Made by a program: the position numbers and the translations under genes
Notes under the pieces: generated by a model
What the model was told of the DNA's origin: nothing
What the model saw: the letters and a program-made list of their open reading frames with translations, nothing else
Database searches by the model: none
Assembly: GCF_000517545.1 (NCBI RefSeq)
Contig: NZ_BAIV01000032.1
Location: 1 to 64,000, forward strand
From: Bacteroides reticulotermitis JCM 10512
Lineage (GTDB): Bacteria > Bacteroidota > Bacteroidia > Bacteroidales > Bacteroidaceae
DNA: 64,000 bases
Direction of reading: 5' to 3'
Part shown: piece after piece, positions 28,543 through 39,266 of the stretch
How the letters are laid out: each line of letters starts with the position of its first letter
How positions within the stretch are numbered: the first letter of the stretch is position 1

Positions 28543-29867
28543 ATGATAAATAATACCGCTGCTTCAACCAATAAACGCATATTACATATTGCCATCCCGT
28601 CCATCATTTCCAATATCACCGTCCCGTTGCTGGGATTGATCGATGTGGCAATTGTGGGGCATTTGGGTTCGGCTGCCTATATCGGTGCAATTGCCGTAGC
28701 GGGGATGCTATTCAATATAATCTATTGGATTTTCGGATTCCTGCGGATGGGCACCAGCGGCATGACCTCACAAGCTTACGGCAAGCACGACCTGGATGAA
28801 GTAACCAGACTGTTGTTGCGTTCGGTAGGTGTAGGCCTTCTCATTTCTTTCTGCCTGCTACTCCTCCAGAAGCCTATTCTCAACGTTGCTTTTACCTGAT
28901 CAAAACGACCGAAGATATCCAGCACTTCGCCACCGTCTACTTCCGTATTTGCATCTGGGGTGCACCTGCCATGCTCGGGCTCTACGGTTTTGCGGGTTGG
29001 TTCATCGGTATGCAGAACTCCCGCTTCCCGATGTATATCGCAATCGTTCAGAATGTTGTAAACATACTAGCCAGTTTGTCATTCGTCTACCTGTTGGATA
29101 TGAATGTAGCCGGAGTAGCTACCGGAACACTCATCGCACAATATGCCGGTATCGTGATGGCACTTCTACTTTGGAAACGTTATTACGGCACCCTTCGCAA
29201 ACGGATCAGATGGAATGAGATTTGGCAAAAGCAGGAAATGTACCGCTTCTTCCAAGTCAACCGGGATATCTTTTTCCGTACCCTCTGCCTGATAGCCGTC
29301 ACCACATTCTTTACTTCGACCGGAGCCGCTCAGGGAGAAATCGTTTTGGCGGTCAACACTCTGCTGATGCAGCTATTCACCCTGTTCTCCTACATCATGG
29401 ACGGCTTTGCTTATGCCGGTGAGGCCTTGGCGGGACGCTACATCGGTGCTCGGAACCAAGTTGCCCTGAATCGCACCGTACGCCAACTGTTTTACTGGGG
29501 AACCGGACTGTCATTGGGGTTCACCTTGCTCTACTTAGTGGGTGGCAAAGCTTTCCTCGGACTGCTGACCAATGAGCCTTCTGTGATCCAGGAAGCGGAT
29601 ACCTATTTTTACTGGGTACTCTCCTTCCCACTGCTGGGCTTTGCCGCTTTTTTGTGGGACGGCATCTTCATCGGAGCCACCGCCACCCGGCAAATGCTGT
29701 ACTCCATGCTAGCTGCTTCAGCCTGCTTCTTCCTTATTTATTACAGCCTATATCAGCAATGGGGAAACCACGCGCTTTGGTTTGCTTTCATCTGTTATTT
29801 ATCATTGCGGGGAGTGGCGCAGACTGTTTTGGGAAGAAAGATTCTCCGGAAGTCTCTCTCAATCTGA
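28543..29867 (+). CDS. MATE family efflux transporter (DinF-like), one-base frameshift
   Basis: A 441-residue (after repair) 12-helix multidrug and toxin exporter, driven by H+ or Na+. The first frame (SIISNITVPLLGLIDVAIVGHL) matches DinF-type MATE and stops after LNVAFT; the next frame resumes LIKTTEDIQHFATVYFRICI. Adding one T to the TTTT run near 28893 gives NVAFYLIKTTED. The C-terminal half has the second MATE repeat (ALAGRYIGARNQVALN). The break is probably an error, so the gene is likely functional. Confidence 0.9.
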
Positions 29868-29908
29868 CAAAATATGCTTATTTTTGCGGAAATTAAACGT
29901 AAAAAGGT

Positions 29909-30619
29909 ATGGCAAAGTTCAAAAGAATACTACTAAAGCTAAGTGGCGAAAGCTTGATGGGCGAAAAGCAATATGGCATTGACGAAAAGAGGTTGGCAGA
30001 ATACGCCGCACAAATCAAAGAAATTCACGAACAAGGGGTACAGATCGGCATTGTGATTGGCGGTGGTAACATCTTCCGTGGCTTGAGTGGCTCCAATAAA
30101 GGATTCGACCGCGTGAAGGGTGACCAGATGGGCATGTTGGCTACGGTAATCAACAGCTTGGCGCTAAGTTCCGCCCTTGTGGCTACCGGTGTGAAAGCAC
30201 GGGTGCTAACCGCGATTCGCATGGAACCTATCGGCGAATTCTACAGCAAGTGGAAAGCCATTGAGTGTATGGAGAACGACGAAGTAGTGATTATGTCGGC
30301 CGGAACGGGAAATCCTTTCTTTACCACCGACACCGGATCCTCGTTACGGGGAATCGAGATCGAAGCAGATGTTATGCTGAAAGGAACGCGTGTAGACGGA
30401 ATCTATACAGCCGATCCGGAAAAGGACCCAACAGCCACCAAGTTTGACGAGATCACCTACGACGAAGTATTAAGCCGCGGGTTGAAAGTAATGGACCTGA
30501 CCGCAACCTGCATGTGCAAAGAAAACAACCTGCCTATCATCGTATTCGACATGGATACCGCAGGGAATCTACAAAAAGTAATTATCGGCGAAAAGATCGG
30601 AACCTTGGTACACAACTAA
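29909..30619 (+). CDS. pyrH: UMP kinase
   Basis: A 236-residue amino-acid-kinase-fold enzyme phosphorylating UMP to UDP. Motifs KRILLKLSGESLMG, IGIVIGGGNIFRG, SAGTGNPFFTTDT and VDGIYTADPEKDP are diagnostic. It is complete and starts 41 bp after the MATE gene. A terminator hairpin follows at 30653-30698. In many bacteria pyrH neighbours frr, which here lies 1.4 kb downstream. Confidence 0.96.
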   Translation: MAKFKRILLKLSGESLMGEKQYGIDEKRLAEYAAQIKEIHEQGVQIGIVIGGGNIFRGLSGSNKGFDRVKGDQMGMLATVINSLALSSALVATGVKARVLTAIRMEPIGEFYSKWKAIECMENDEVVIMSAGTGNPFFTTDTGSSLRGIEIEADVMLKGTRVDGIYTADPEKDPTATKFDEITYDEVLSRGLKVMDLTATCMCKENNLPIIVFDMDTAGNLQKVIIGEKIGTLVHN

Positions 30620-30652
30620 CTCCGCTTTTTCCGTTTCAATAGAACATACCGC

Positions 30653-30698
30653 AATCGGTGCTATCGGGAGAAATTCCGGTGGCACCGATTCTTTTTTT
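30653..30698 (+). terminator. intrinsic terminator after pyrH
   Basis: AATCGGTGC (30653-30661) pairs with GCACCGATT (30682-30690), followed by CTTTTTTT. Confidence 0.85.
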
Positions 30699-31027
30699 AC
30701 CGATTCGGCATTTCTTGCACGAAGCGATCGATCCATAACCCCCTCTTCCAACGACAATTAGCTCCCCGAATAACCGCACCCGATTCGTTCGACCCGGGTG
30801 GAACGAAACAACAACCCAGGTGTAACTTACGTTCGACCCAGGTGAAACGAAACGTCAACCCGGGTGTAACGAATTAATTTTTAAGCCCAAAAGGATAGCT
30901 GTATAAGCCTGAGATTATAGCCTGCGGGGGTCGGCCAATTATTTTTTTCTATTGTTGGGCAAAACACTTGTATATCACCGGCGAACGATATACTTTTGTG
31001 CCCGCAATTTAATGAAGAATTGAAATA
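30699..31027. other. intergenic region with CCCGGG-centred tandem repeat
   Basis: Two 44-bp tandem units (30786-30829 and 30830-30873) lie here, each with two ACCC(G/A)GGT cores; see the repeat entry. The EamA promoter lies further on (-7 box TACTTTTG at 30991-30998, with CTTG at 30967-30970 about 20 bp upstream). No gene is seen. Confidence 0.6.
30786..30873. repeat. two-unit 44-bp tandem repeat with palindromic CCCGGG cores
   Basis: Both units begin CGTTCGACCC(G/A)GGTG and contain AACGAAAC followed by CAACCC(G/A)GGTGTAAC, so four ACCCRGGT cores recur about every 22 bp with flanking GTTC/GAAC half-sites. The regular spacing suggests protein-binding sites or a REP-like element. It lies between the pyrH terminator and the EamA promoter. 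Confidence 0.7.
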
Positions 31028-31938
31028 ATGAACAACAAAACCAAAGGGTTTACCTATGGAGCCATTGCCGCCGCCAGCTACGGAATGAATCCTTTATTCG
31101 CTCTACCGCTCTACGCCGCCGGATGAGTGTTGACTCTGTTCTATTCTACCGCTACCTACTGGCCGTAATCGTTCTGGCCATTCTGATGAAAATACAGAAA
31201 CAGTCGTTCGCCATCCAAAAAGCCGATATACTTCCCTTGGCCATTATGGGGTTGCTGTTCTCTTTCTCTTCGTTACTACTGTTTATGAGTTACAACTACA
31301 TGGACGCCGGAATTGCTTCTACCATCCTATTTGTCTATCCGGTGATGGTAGCCGTCATTATGGGGGTATTCTTTAAAGAGAAGATTTCATTTATTACGAT
31401 CTTCTCCATCGCGTTGGCACTGGTGGGGATCTCCTTCTTGTATCAGGGCGACGGAGGAAAAACGCTTTCTACACTCGGCATCATCCTCGTACTGCTGTCG
31501 TCATTGTCTTATGCTATTTATATAATAGGAGTCAACCAGTCGTCGCTCAAAACACTGCCAACGACTAAAATGACTTTTTACGCCATCTTATTCGGGCTTT
31601 CCATCTACATTGTCCGCCTGCGATTCTGCGTCGATCTGCAGATGCCACCCACTCCTTTGTTATGGGGTAGTGTGCTTGCACTCGCCATTCTCCCCACAGC
31701 GGTTTCGTTGATATGTACCACACTTTCCGCCCACTACATCGGCTCTACGCCCACGGCAATTCTGGGTGCATTGGAACCGGTAACCGCATTATTCTTTGGT
31801 GTTCTGGTTTTTCATGAAAAGTTAACGCTGCGTCTGATAATCGGTATTGTCATGATTATTGCAGCTGTCACTTTGATTATCGTAGGCAAGTCCCTGCTAA
31901 AAAAGATGAGTATGCTATTGCAGATCAACAAAAAATAG
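31028..31938 (+). CDS. DMT family (EamA) exporter, one-base frameshift
   Basis: From ATG 31028 the frame reads MNNKTKGFTYGAIAAASYGM and YAAG, then stops; the next frame continues MSVDSVLFYRYLLAVIVLAI with about 9 more helices. One base added near 31124 gives a 303-residue, 10-helix drug/metabolite transporter with two EamA repeats (the second ALEPVTALFFGVLVFHEKLT). The substrate is unknown. The break is probably an error. Confidence 0.88.
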
Positions 31939-31940
31939 TA

Positions 31941-31948
31941 TACTTTTG
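31941..31948 (+). promoter_or_regulatory. promoter -7 element of frr
   Basis: TACTTTTG fits TAnnTTTG, 41 bp before the frr ATG and just after the EamA stop. Confidence 0.5.
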
Positions 31949-31988
31949 CTAATTAATCGATAAAAAGCAACTTAATAATCAAAAGAAT

Positions 31989-32549
31989 ATGGTAGACGTA
32001 AAGACTTGCATTAACAACGCACAAGAAAAAATGGATATGGCCATCATGTATCTCGATGAGGCCCTAGCTCATATCCGTGCCGGGAAAGCGAGCACCAGAT
32101 TACTGGATGGCATTCGCGTAGATTCATATGGGAGCATGGTTCCCATCAGCAATGTAGCAGCTGTAACTACTCCGGATGCGCGCAGCATCGCAATTAAACC
32201 TTGGGATAAAAGCATGTTTCGTGTTATTGAGAAAGCGATTATCGACTCCGATCTGGGTATCATGCCCGAGAATAACGGTGAAATTATCCGAATTGGTATC
32301 CCTGCGCTAACCGAAGAACGCCGTAGACAATTGGCTAAACAGTGTAAAGGCGAAGGCGAAACAGCTAAGATCAGTGTCCGCAACGCCCGTCGCGATGGTA
32401 TCGATTACCTTAAAAAAGCGGTTAAAGAAGGCTTGGCAGAAGATGAGCAAAAGAACTCGGAAGAGAAATTGCAGAAAATTCATGATAAATTCATCAAGCA
32501 GATTGATGAAATGCTAGCAGAGAAAGAAAAAGAAATTATGACTGTATAA
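31989..32549 (+). CDS. frr: ribosome recycling factor
   Basis: A 186-residue RRF that splits post-termination ribosomes with EF-G. The long three-helix-bundle sequence is typical: LAHIRAGKASTRLLDGIRVD, IKPWDKSMFRVIEKAI and the C-terminal NARRDGIDYLKKAVKEG. Complete and of normal length. It probably has its own promoter (31941-31948); a long hairpin separates it from rsgA. Confidence 0.96.
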   Translation: MVDVKTCINNAQEKMDMAIMYLDEALAHIRAGKASTRLLDGIRVDSYGSMVPISNVAAVTTPDARSIAIKPWDKSMFRVIEKAIIDSDLGIMPENNGEIIRIGIPALTEERRRQLAKQCKGEGETAKISVRNARRDGIDYLKKAVKEGLAEDEQKNSEEKLQKIHDKFIKQIDEMLAEKEKEIMTV

Positions 32550-32560
32550 ATGGAATAACA

Positions 32561-32639
32561 GAGAATTGAAAACAGGGCATCCATCCGATCAAAATGTAAA
32601 TAGAAATAACAATTATTCTGATCTCTGTTTTCAACTCTC
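32561..32639 (+). terminator. long-loop hairpin between frr and rsgA
   Basis: GAGAATTGAAAACAG (32561-32575) pairs with CTGTTTTCAACTCTC (32625-32639) with one wobble/mismatch and a 49-nt loop. It could be a terminator or a regulatory hairpin in the rsgA leader; no T-run follows. Confidence 0.5.
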
Positions 32640-32651
32640 AAATGTCAATGC

Positions 32652-33584
32652 ATGAAAGGCTTAGTTATTAAAAATACAGGCAGCTGGTATCTCGTAAAGA
32701 CAGACGACGAGCAATTCGTTGAATGCAAAATTAAGGGAAATTTCAGACTGAAAGGGATTCGGAGCACCAATCCCATTTCTGTGGGCGACCGCGTAAAAAT
32801 TATACTCAACCAAGAAGGTACAGCCTTTATCAGCGAAATAGAAGACCGGAAGAACTACATCATCCGCCGCGCTTCCAATTTGTCGAAGCAATCCCATATT
32901 CTGGGAGCCAACCTGGACCAGTCGATGTTAGTTGTGACTGTCAATTACCCGGAAACCTCCACCACATTTATCGACCGTTTTCTCGCGTCAGCCGAAGCAT
33001 ACGGGGTTCCGACCAAACTTGTTTTTAATAAGATAGATGCCTACGATGAAGACGAAATTCGTTACATGGACAGCCTCATCACCCTCTACTCCTACATTGG
33101 TTACCCCTGCCTTCAAGTATCCGCACTAACCGGCGAAGGCATCGAGCCTCTTAAGAAAGAGCTGGCAGGCAAGATCACCCTCTTCTCCGGACATTCCGGC
33201 GTAGGCAAATCGACGCTGATCAACGCCATTCTGCCGAATCAAGATATAAAAACCGGAGAGATCTCGTCCTATCATAACAAAGGGATGCATACCACTACCT
33301 TCTCCGAAATGTTTCCCGTCGAAGAAGGCGGATATATTATCGACACCCCGGGAATCAAAGGTTTTGGTACTTTTGATATGGAAGAGGAAGAAGTGAGCCA
33401 CTACTTCCGGGAGATTTTCAAGACATCAGCCAACTGCAAATATAACAACTGCACCCATCGCAGCGAACCCGATTGTGCGGTCCGCAAAGCCGTAGAAGAG
33501 CATTTCATTAGCGAGTCACGCTACATTTCTTACCTGAGTATGCTCGAAGATAAAGAAGAAGGAAAATACAGGTCGGCACACTAA
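32652..33584 (+). CDS. rsgA: small ribosomal subunit biogenesis GTPase RsgA
   Basis: A 310-residue circularly permuted GTPase that checks 30S maturation. An OB domain (GDRVKIILNQEGTAFI) is followed by the G domain in permuted order: G4 FNKID, then G1 GHSGVGKST, then G3 DTPGIKGFG. A C-terminal zinc site follows in CKYNNCTHRSEPDC. It ends at a terminator (33604-33653). Confidence 0.95.
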   Translation: MKGLVIKNTGSWYLVKTDDEQFVECKIKGNFRLKGIRSTNPISVGDRVKIILNQEGTAFISEIEDRKNYIIRRASNLSKQSHILGANLDQSMLVVTVNYPETSTTFIDRFLASAEAYGVPTKLVFNKIDAYDEDEIRYMDSLITLYSYIGYPCLQVSALTGEGIEPLKKELAGKITLFSGHSGVGKSTLINAILPNQDIKTGEISSYHNKGMHTTTFSEMFPVEEGGYIIDTPGIKGFGTFDMEEEEVSHYFREIFKTSANCKYNNCTHRSEPDCAVRKAVEEHFISESRYISYLSMLEDKEEGKYRSAH

Positions 33585-33603
33585 TCCTCCCTATCTACAG
33601 TCG

Positions 33604-33653
33604 AGAGTTAAAGTAACTATTTCATATCGAATCAGGTTCTTTAACTCTTTTTT
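33604..33653 (+). terminator. terminator after rsgA
   Basis: AGAGTTAAAG (33604-33613) pairs with CTTTAACTCT (33639-33648), followed by a T-run. Confidence 0.75.
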
Positions 33654-33728
33654 ATTTACCCGAAGTTAAACCTTTCTACCTTCCTGCTGTCTAAACTTCA
33701 ATAACATAACACATACTGATACTTAACC

Positions 33729-34811
33729 ATGAATAAAAAAATCAAATGGGGCAGCCTTATTATACTAGGTGTCGGTCTTATTGGTGGAGCTATCTATTCG
33801 CAGCTCCCCAAAGAAAATGAAGAGTTAGCCGCGGCAGACAAGGTAGTTAGTGGCAGCAAAGGGAAGAAAAACATTCTCAATGTAAATGCCAAAATCATAA
33901 AGCCGCAACTGTTAACAGACGAATTTACGACTACCGGTGTGCTACTGCCCGATGAAGAAGTAGATCTCTCTTTCGAAACCTCCGGAAAAGTGATCGAAAT
34001 CAACTTTGAAGAAGGAAGCCTGGTTAAGAAAGGACAATTACTGGCCAAAGTAAACGACCGGCAACTGCAAGCCCAGCTGCAACGGCTCGTCTCTCAGCTT
34101 AAACTAGCCGAGGACCGTGTATTCCGCCAAAACGCCTTATTGGAACGCGATGCTGTCAGTAAGGAAGCCTACGAACAGGTAAAGACCGATTTGGCTACCT
34201 TGAACGCTGACATCGAAATAGTGAAAGCTAACATTTCCCTGACCGAGCTTCATGCTCCTTTCGACGGCGTGATCGGTTTGCGCCAAATCAGCGTCGGCTC
34301 GTACGCATCGCCTACCACCGTCGTAGCTAAACTAACCAAAGTTACGCCGCTCAAAGTTCAGTTCTCAGTCCCCGAGCGCTATGCGGCTCAAATCAAAAAA
34401 GGGACTAACCTCAACTTTCATATCGAAGGACAACTGGACGCCTTTGCGGCTAAAGTATATGCGATGGAGTCTACCATCGACCCCAACCTGCACACATTTA
34501 TGGTACGGGCACTCTATCCCAACGTAAATCGGACGCTTCTTCCGGGACGCTACGCCAGCATCCAGCTTAAAAAGGAAGAGATCCCGAACGCGATCGCGAT
34601 TCCTACCGAAGCCATTGTGCCGGAAATGGGCAAGGATAAAGTCTTCTTATATAAATCGGGAAAGGCAGAACCGGTGGACATCGTGGCGGGCATACGCACC
34701 GAAGCAGAAGTTCAGGTAGTCAGAGGTCTCCAATTGGGAGACACAATCATCACTTCGGGAACACTCCAACTTCGTACCGGACTTTCCGTCATCCTCGACA
34801 ACATCGACTAA
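33729..34811 (+). CDS. RND efflux periplasmic adaptor (membrane fusion protein)
   Basis: A 360-residue HlyD/MFP-type adaptor: an N-terminal membrane anchor (WGSLIILGVGLIGGAIYS) without a lipobox, a lipoyl-like domain (GKVIEINFEEGSLVKKGQLL), an alpha-helical hairpin (residues about 115-165), the second lipoyl half (LHAPFDGVIGLRQISVGSYA) and a beta-barrel domain. It bridges the inner-membrane RND pump, encoded 12 bp downstream, to the TolC-like channel. Substrate unknown. Confidence 0.92.
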   Translation: MNKKIKWGSLIILGVGLIGGAIYSQLPKENEELAAADKVVSGSKGKKNILNVNAKIIKPQLLTDEFTTTGVLLPDEEVDLSFETSGKVIEINFEEGSLVKKGQLLAKVNDRQLQAQLQRLVSQLKLAEDRVFRQNALLERDAVSKEAYEQVKTDLATLNADIEIVKANISLTELHAPFDGVIGLRQISVGSYASPTTVVAKLTKVTPLKVQFSVPERYAAQIKKGTNLNFHIEGQLDAFAAKVYAMESTIDPNLHTFMVRALYPNVNRTLLPGRYASIQLKKEEIPNAIAIPTEAIVPEMGKDKVFLYKSGKAEPVDIVAGIRTEAEVQVVRGLQLGDTIITSGTLQLRTGLSVILDNID

Positions 34812-34823
34812 TACCTGTGACCT

Positions 34824-37800
34824 ATGAATATATCCGAATTAAGCATACGCCGTCCGGTATTAGCCACGGTATTAACAATCATCATCCTACTCTTTGGGTT
34901 CATTGGATACAGCTACCTGGCGTCCGTGAATACCCATCGGTAGACAACCCCATCATATCGGTCAGTTGCTCCTACCCCGGAGCCAACGCCGACGTAATTG
35001 AGAACCAAATCACGGAACCGTTGGAGCAAAACATCAACGGTATTCCGGGCATACGTTCGCTCTCCAGTGTGAGTCAGCAGGGCCAAAGCCGCATTACCGT
35101 CGAATTTGAATTGTCGGTAGACCTCGAAACGGCCGCCAACGACGTGCGCGACAAGGTGTCACGGGCGCAACGCTACCTTCCACGTGACTGTGACCCTCCC
35201 ACCGTTTCGAAGGCTGACGCAGACGCGACGCCTATCTTGATGGTAGCGCTGCAAAGCGATAGACGCTCGCTACTGGAACTGAGCGAGATAGCCGACCTGA
35301 CGGTTAAAGAGCAGCTGCAAACCATCTCCGATGTAAGTAGCGTATCCATTTGGGGCGAAAAGCGTTACTCCATGCGCCTTTGGTTAGATCCTATCAAGAT
35401 GGCGGGATACGGCATCACACCCATTGATGTCAAGAACGCTGTAGACAAAGAGAATATCGAACTTCCCTCAGGAAGTATCGAAGGCAACACAACCGAATTA
35501 ACCATACGTACGCTTGGCCTAATGCATACGGCAGAAGAGTTCAACAGCCTGATTGTAAGGGAGCAGGACGGGCAGATTGTCCGTTTCAGCGACATCGGGC
35601 GTGCCGAATTAGGCCCGGCGGACATCAAGAGTTATATGAAGATGAATGGCGTGCCGATGGTTGGTATCGTAGTCATTCCTCAGCCGGGAGCCAATCACAT
35701 CGAAATCGCAGATGCCGTTTACAAGCGGATGGAACAGATGCAGAAAGACTTGCCGGAGGATGTGAAATACAATTACGGTTTTGACAACACGCAATTCATC
35801 CGGTCATCCATCAATGAGGTGAAGTCGACGGTATATGAAGCGTTCATACTGGTCATCATCATTATCTTCTTGTTCCTACGCGACTGGCGCGTCACACTGG
35901 TGCCTTGCATCGTTATTCCGGTTTCGCTCATCGGGGCTTTCTTTGTAATGTACCTTGCGGGATTCTCCATCAATGTGCTTTCGATGCTGGCCATTGTGCT
36001 GGCGGTGGGGCTTGTGGTGGACGATGCCATTGTAATGACGGAGAATATCTACATCCGTATCGAACGGGGGATGAACCCCAGAGAGGCGGGGATCGAAGGA
36101 GCCAAAGAGATATTCTTTGCCATTATCTCCACCACAATCACCTTGGTAGCGGTATTCTTCCCAATCGTATTTATGCAGGGAACTACGGGACGTCTGTTCC
36201 GCGAATTCAGTATCGTGATTTCCGGCTCAGTCCTTATCTCCGCTTTTGCGGCTCTGACCTTTACACCGATGCTTGCCACCAAACTGCTCATCAAACAAGA
36301 GAAAAAGAACTGGTTTTACCGGAAAACCGAACCATTCTTTGTCGGGCTGAACCATCTGTACAGTCGTTCGTTGAGTGCTTTTTTAAATAAGAGATGGATT
36401 GCCATCCTTATCTCCTTCGTCATAATCTGCTCGATTGGTGTATTGTGGAACATCATTCCGGCGGAAATGTCGCCGTTGGAAGATCGTTCGCAGATCTCGA
36501 TCAATACCCGTGGAGCTGAGGGCATCACCTACGAGTACATCCGTGACTATACGGAGGATATCAATCATTTGGTAGACTCCATCGTTCCGGACGCCGAGGC
36601 TGTTACCGCCCGTGTATCGAGTGGTAGCGGTAATGTGCGCATCACGCTCAAGAACATGAAAGACCGTGACTACTCGCAGATGGATGTTGCCGAACAACTA
36701 TCGAAGGCGGTGCAGAAGAAAACAATGGCGCGCTCCTTCGTGCAGCAATCATCTTCCTTCGGAGGTCGCCGTGGAGGTATGCCGATACAATACGTGCTAC
36801 AAGCCACGAACATTAGCAAATTGCAAGAGATATTACCCGAGTTCATGAATAAGGTTTACGAGAATCCGGTATTCCAGATGGCGGACGTAGACTTGAAGTT
36901 CAGTAAACCGGAAGCACGTATCCAAATTAACCGCGATAAGGCAAGTATCATGGGGGTCAGTACCAAAAACATTGCGCAAACCCTGCAATATGGATTGAGC
37001 GGCCAACGCATGGGGTACTTCTACATGAACGGAAAACAATACGAGATTCTGGGAGAGATCAATCGCCAGCAACGTAACAAGCCTGCCGACCTGAAAGCCA
37101 TCTATATCCGAAACGAGAAGGGGGATATGTTCAACTGGACAACTTAATCGAACTCGAAGGGGGTATAGCTCCGCCCAAACTGTATCGGTACAATCGATTC
37201 GTTGCCGCTACTATATCTGCCGGACTGGCGGAAGGCAAAACAATCGGGCAGGGCTTGGACGAGATGGACAAAATAGCCAAAGAAACGTTGGACGATACGT
37301 TCCGTACCGCCCTGTCAGGCGAGTCAAAAGAGTATCGGGAAAGTTCTTCCAGTTTGATGTTTGCCTTCGTACTGGCCATTGTCTTGATCTACCTGATTCT
37401 GGCCGCCCAGTTCGAGAGTTTCAAGGATCCGCTGATTATCATGCTTACGGTGCCGCTCGCCATTGCGGGAGCATTAATATTCATGTACTTCAACGGGATT
37501 ACGATGAATATATTTAGCCAGATCGGTATCATCATGCTAATTGGGTTAGTAGCCAAAAATGGTATTCTGATTGTGGAGTTTGCCAACCAGAAACAAGAGG
37601 CCGGAGAAGACAAGATGAGTGCCATCAAGGATGCCTCTTTGCAACGTCTCCGCCCCATCCTCATGACGAGTGCTTCTACCATTCTGGGACTATTGCCCTT
37701 GGCTTTTGCCAGCGGTGAAGGCTCCAACCAACGTATTGCCATGGGTATAGCGGTAGTCGGTGGTATGGTAATCTCTACCCTGCTGACGATGTACATCGTA

Positions 37801-37854
37801 CCGGCTATCTACAGTTATATATCGACTAACCGAATCAATAAACTAAAAGAATGA
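34824..37854 (+). CDS. RND efflux transporter permease (AcrB/MexB type), two one-base frameshifts
   Basis: From ATG 34824 (MNISELSIRRPVLATVLTII) to TGA 37854, with breaks near 34921 (SYL-GVREYPSVDNP) and 37130 (EKGDM-QLDNLIELEGG). Each is repaired by one added G, giving 1010 residues. It has typical HAE1 features: the SCSYPGANADVIENQITEPLEQ porter region, the helix-4 motif VGLVVDDAIVMTENIYIRIE (proton relay DD), and a second half ending LMIGLVAKNGILIVEFANQ. It uses the proton motive force to expel hydrophobic compounds. It overlaps the TolC gene by 4 bp. Confidence 0.93.
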
Positions 37855-39188
37855 AACAGCGTTTTTCAGCATACAGCATATCATTTATCTTCTGATAGCC
37901 TGCAGTGGTCTATCGCAGAGCGTTCAGGCGCAAAAGGTATATTCGTTAAAGTCGTGCCTGGAGAGCGGGTTGCAGAACAACTACTCCATGCAAATCACAC
38001 ACAACCAGGAGCAGATTAGTAAAAACAACGCTACGCTGGCCAATGCCGGCTATCTGCCGACGTTGGATTTCTCGGCAGGCTATAAGGGGAACCTCGATAA
38101 CATCGAAAGCAAATCAAGGGCTACCGGAGAAATTATCAAAAACAACGGGGTGTATGACCAGACAGCTAATGTGGGACTCAACCTCAACTGGACCATCTTC
38201 GATGGCTTTAACATCAGTACTACGTACAAGCAACTTAAAGAACTCGAACGCCAGGGGGAAACAAACACCCGCATCGCCATTGAGGATTTCATTGCCACGC
38301 TGGCTTCGGAATACTACAACTACCTGCAACAGGAAATCCGCCTGAAGAATCTCCGCTACGCGGTCACGCTTTCGAAAGAGCGTATGCGCATCGTGGAGGA
38401 GCGATACCACATCGGTAGTTTCTCGCGCTTGGACTACCAACAGGCAAAAGTGGACTTCAATGCGGACAGTGCTCAGTACATGAAGCAACAGGAGCTGTTA
38501 CACTCGTCGCGCATCCACCTCAACGAGTTGATGGCCAATGAGTCGGTCAACCAACCGTTGCTGATTACGGACTCGGTTATTGACGTTAACGCACAACTTA
38601 TATACGATGATTTGTGGACTGCGACGCTTGCTACCAATGCCAATTTATTGAAAGCGGATCAGAACATAACGCTTTCGCAGTTAGACTACAAGAAAATCAA
38701 CTCGCGTAACTATCCGTACCTGAAACTGAATACGGCTACGGATATACATTCAACAAATACGATATCAACGCCACCAGTCGCCGCGGTGATTTGGGACTTA
38801 ACGCCGGAGTCACCATCGGATTTAATATTTTCGATGGCAACCGCCGCAGGGAGAAGAACAACGCGAGCATTGCCATAAAAAACGCGCGTCTGGAACGACA
38901 AGAGTTAGAACTGACGCTGCGATCGGACTTCAGCAATTTATGGCAAGCCTACCGCAACAATCAGGAGCTACTCAACCTAGAACGGCAGAACCTGATTTCG
39001 GCCAAAGAGAATCACGAGATTGCATGGAGCGTTACATGCTCGGTAACCTGCCCGGTATTGAAATGCGTGAAGCGCAAAAGAGTCTGCTGGATGCCGAAGA
39101 GCGTATTCTCTCAGCCGAATACAGCACCAAACTTTGTGAGATATCTTTGTTGCAACTGAGTGGTAAGATTACGAGATATTTGGAATAA
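37851..39188 (+). CDS. TolC family outer membrane efflux channel, three one-base frameshifts
   Basis: It starts at ATG 37851 (ATGA overlap with the pump). Breaks lie near 37866 (T-run; MKQRFFSIQHIIYLLIACSG after repair), about 38725 (LKLN to YGYGYTFNKYD) and about 39025 (HEIA to MERYMLGNL). Each needs one added base, giving about 446 residues with a signal peptide and the paired helical hairpins and beta-strands of TolC (for example LPTLDFSAGYKGNLD, EERYHIGSFSRLDYQQAK). It completes the tripartite pump. Confidence 0.9.
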
Positions 39189-39226
39189 AAAACCAGTTAT
39201 TCCCCCTGTCGCTTCGTTTTTCCACT

Positions 39227-39234
39227 TACATTTG
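39227..39234 (+). promoter_or_regulatory. promoter -7 element of the pectate lyase gene
   Basis: TACATTTG fits TAnnTTTG, 32 bp before the ATG at 39267. Confidence 0.5.
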
Positions 39235-39266
39235 TACATCAAAGATTTACTTAACAAATTAAAGAC

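Noticed and set aside
30699..30900. CRISPR array at the 44-bp repeat
   Set aside because: Only two units without spacers, and no cas genes nearby.
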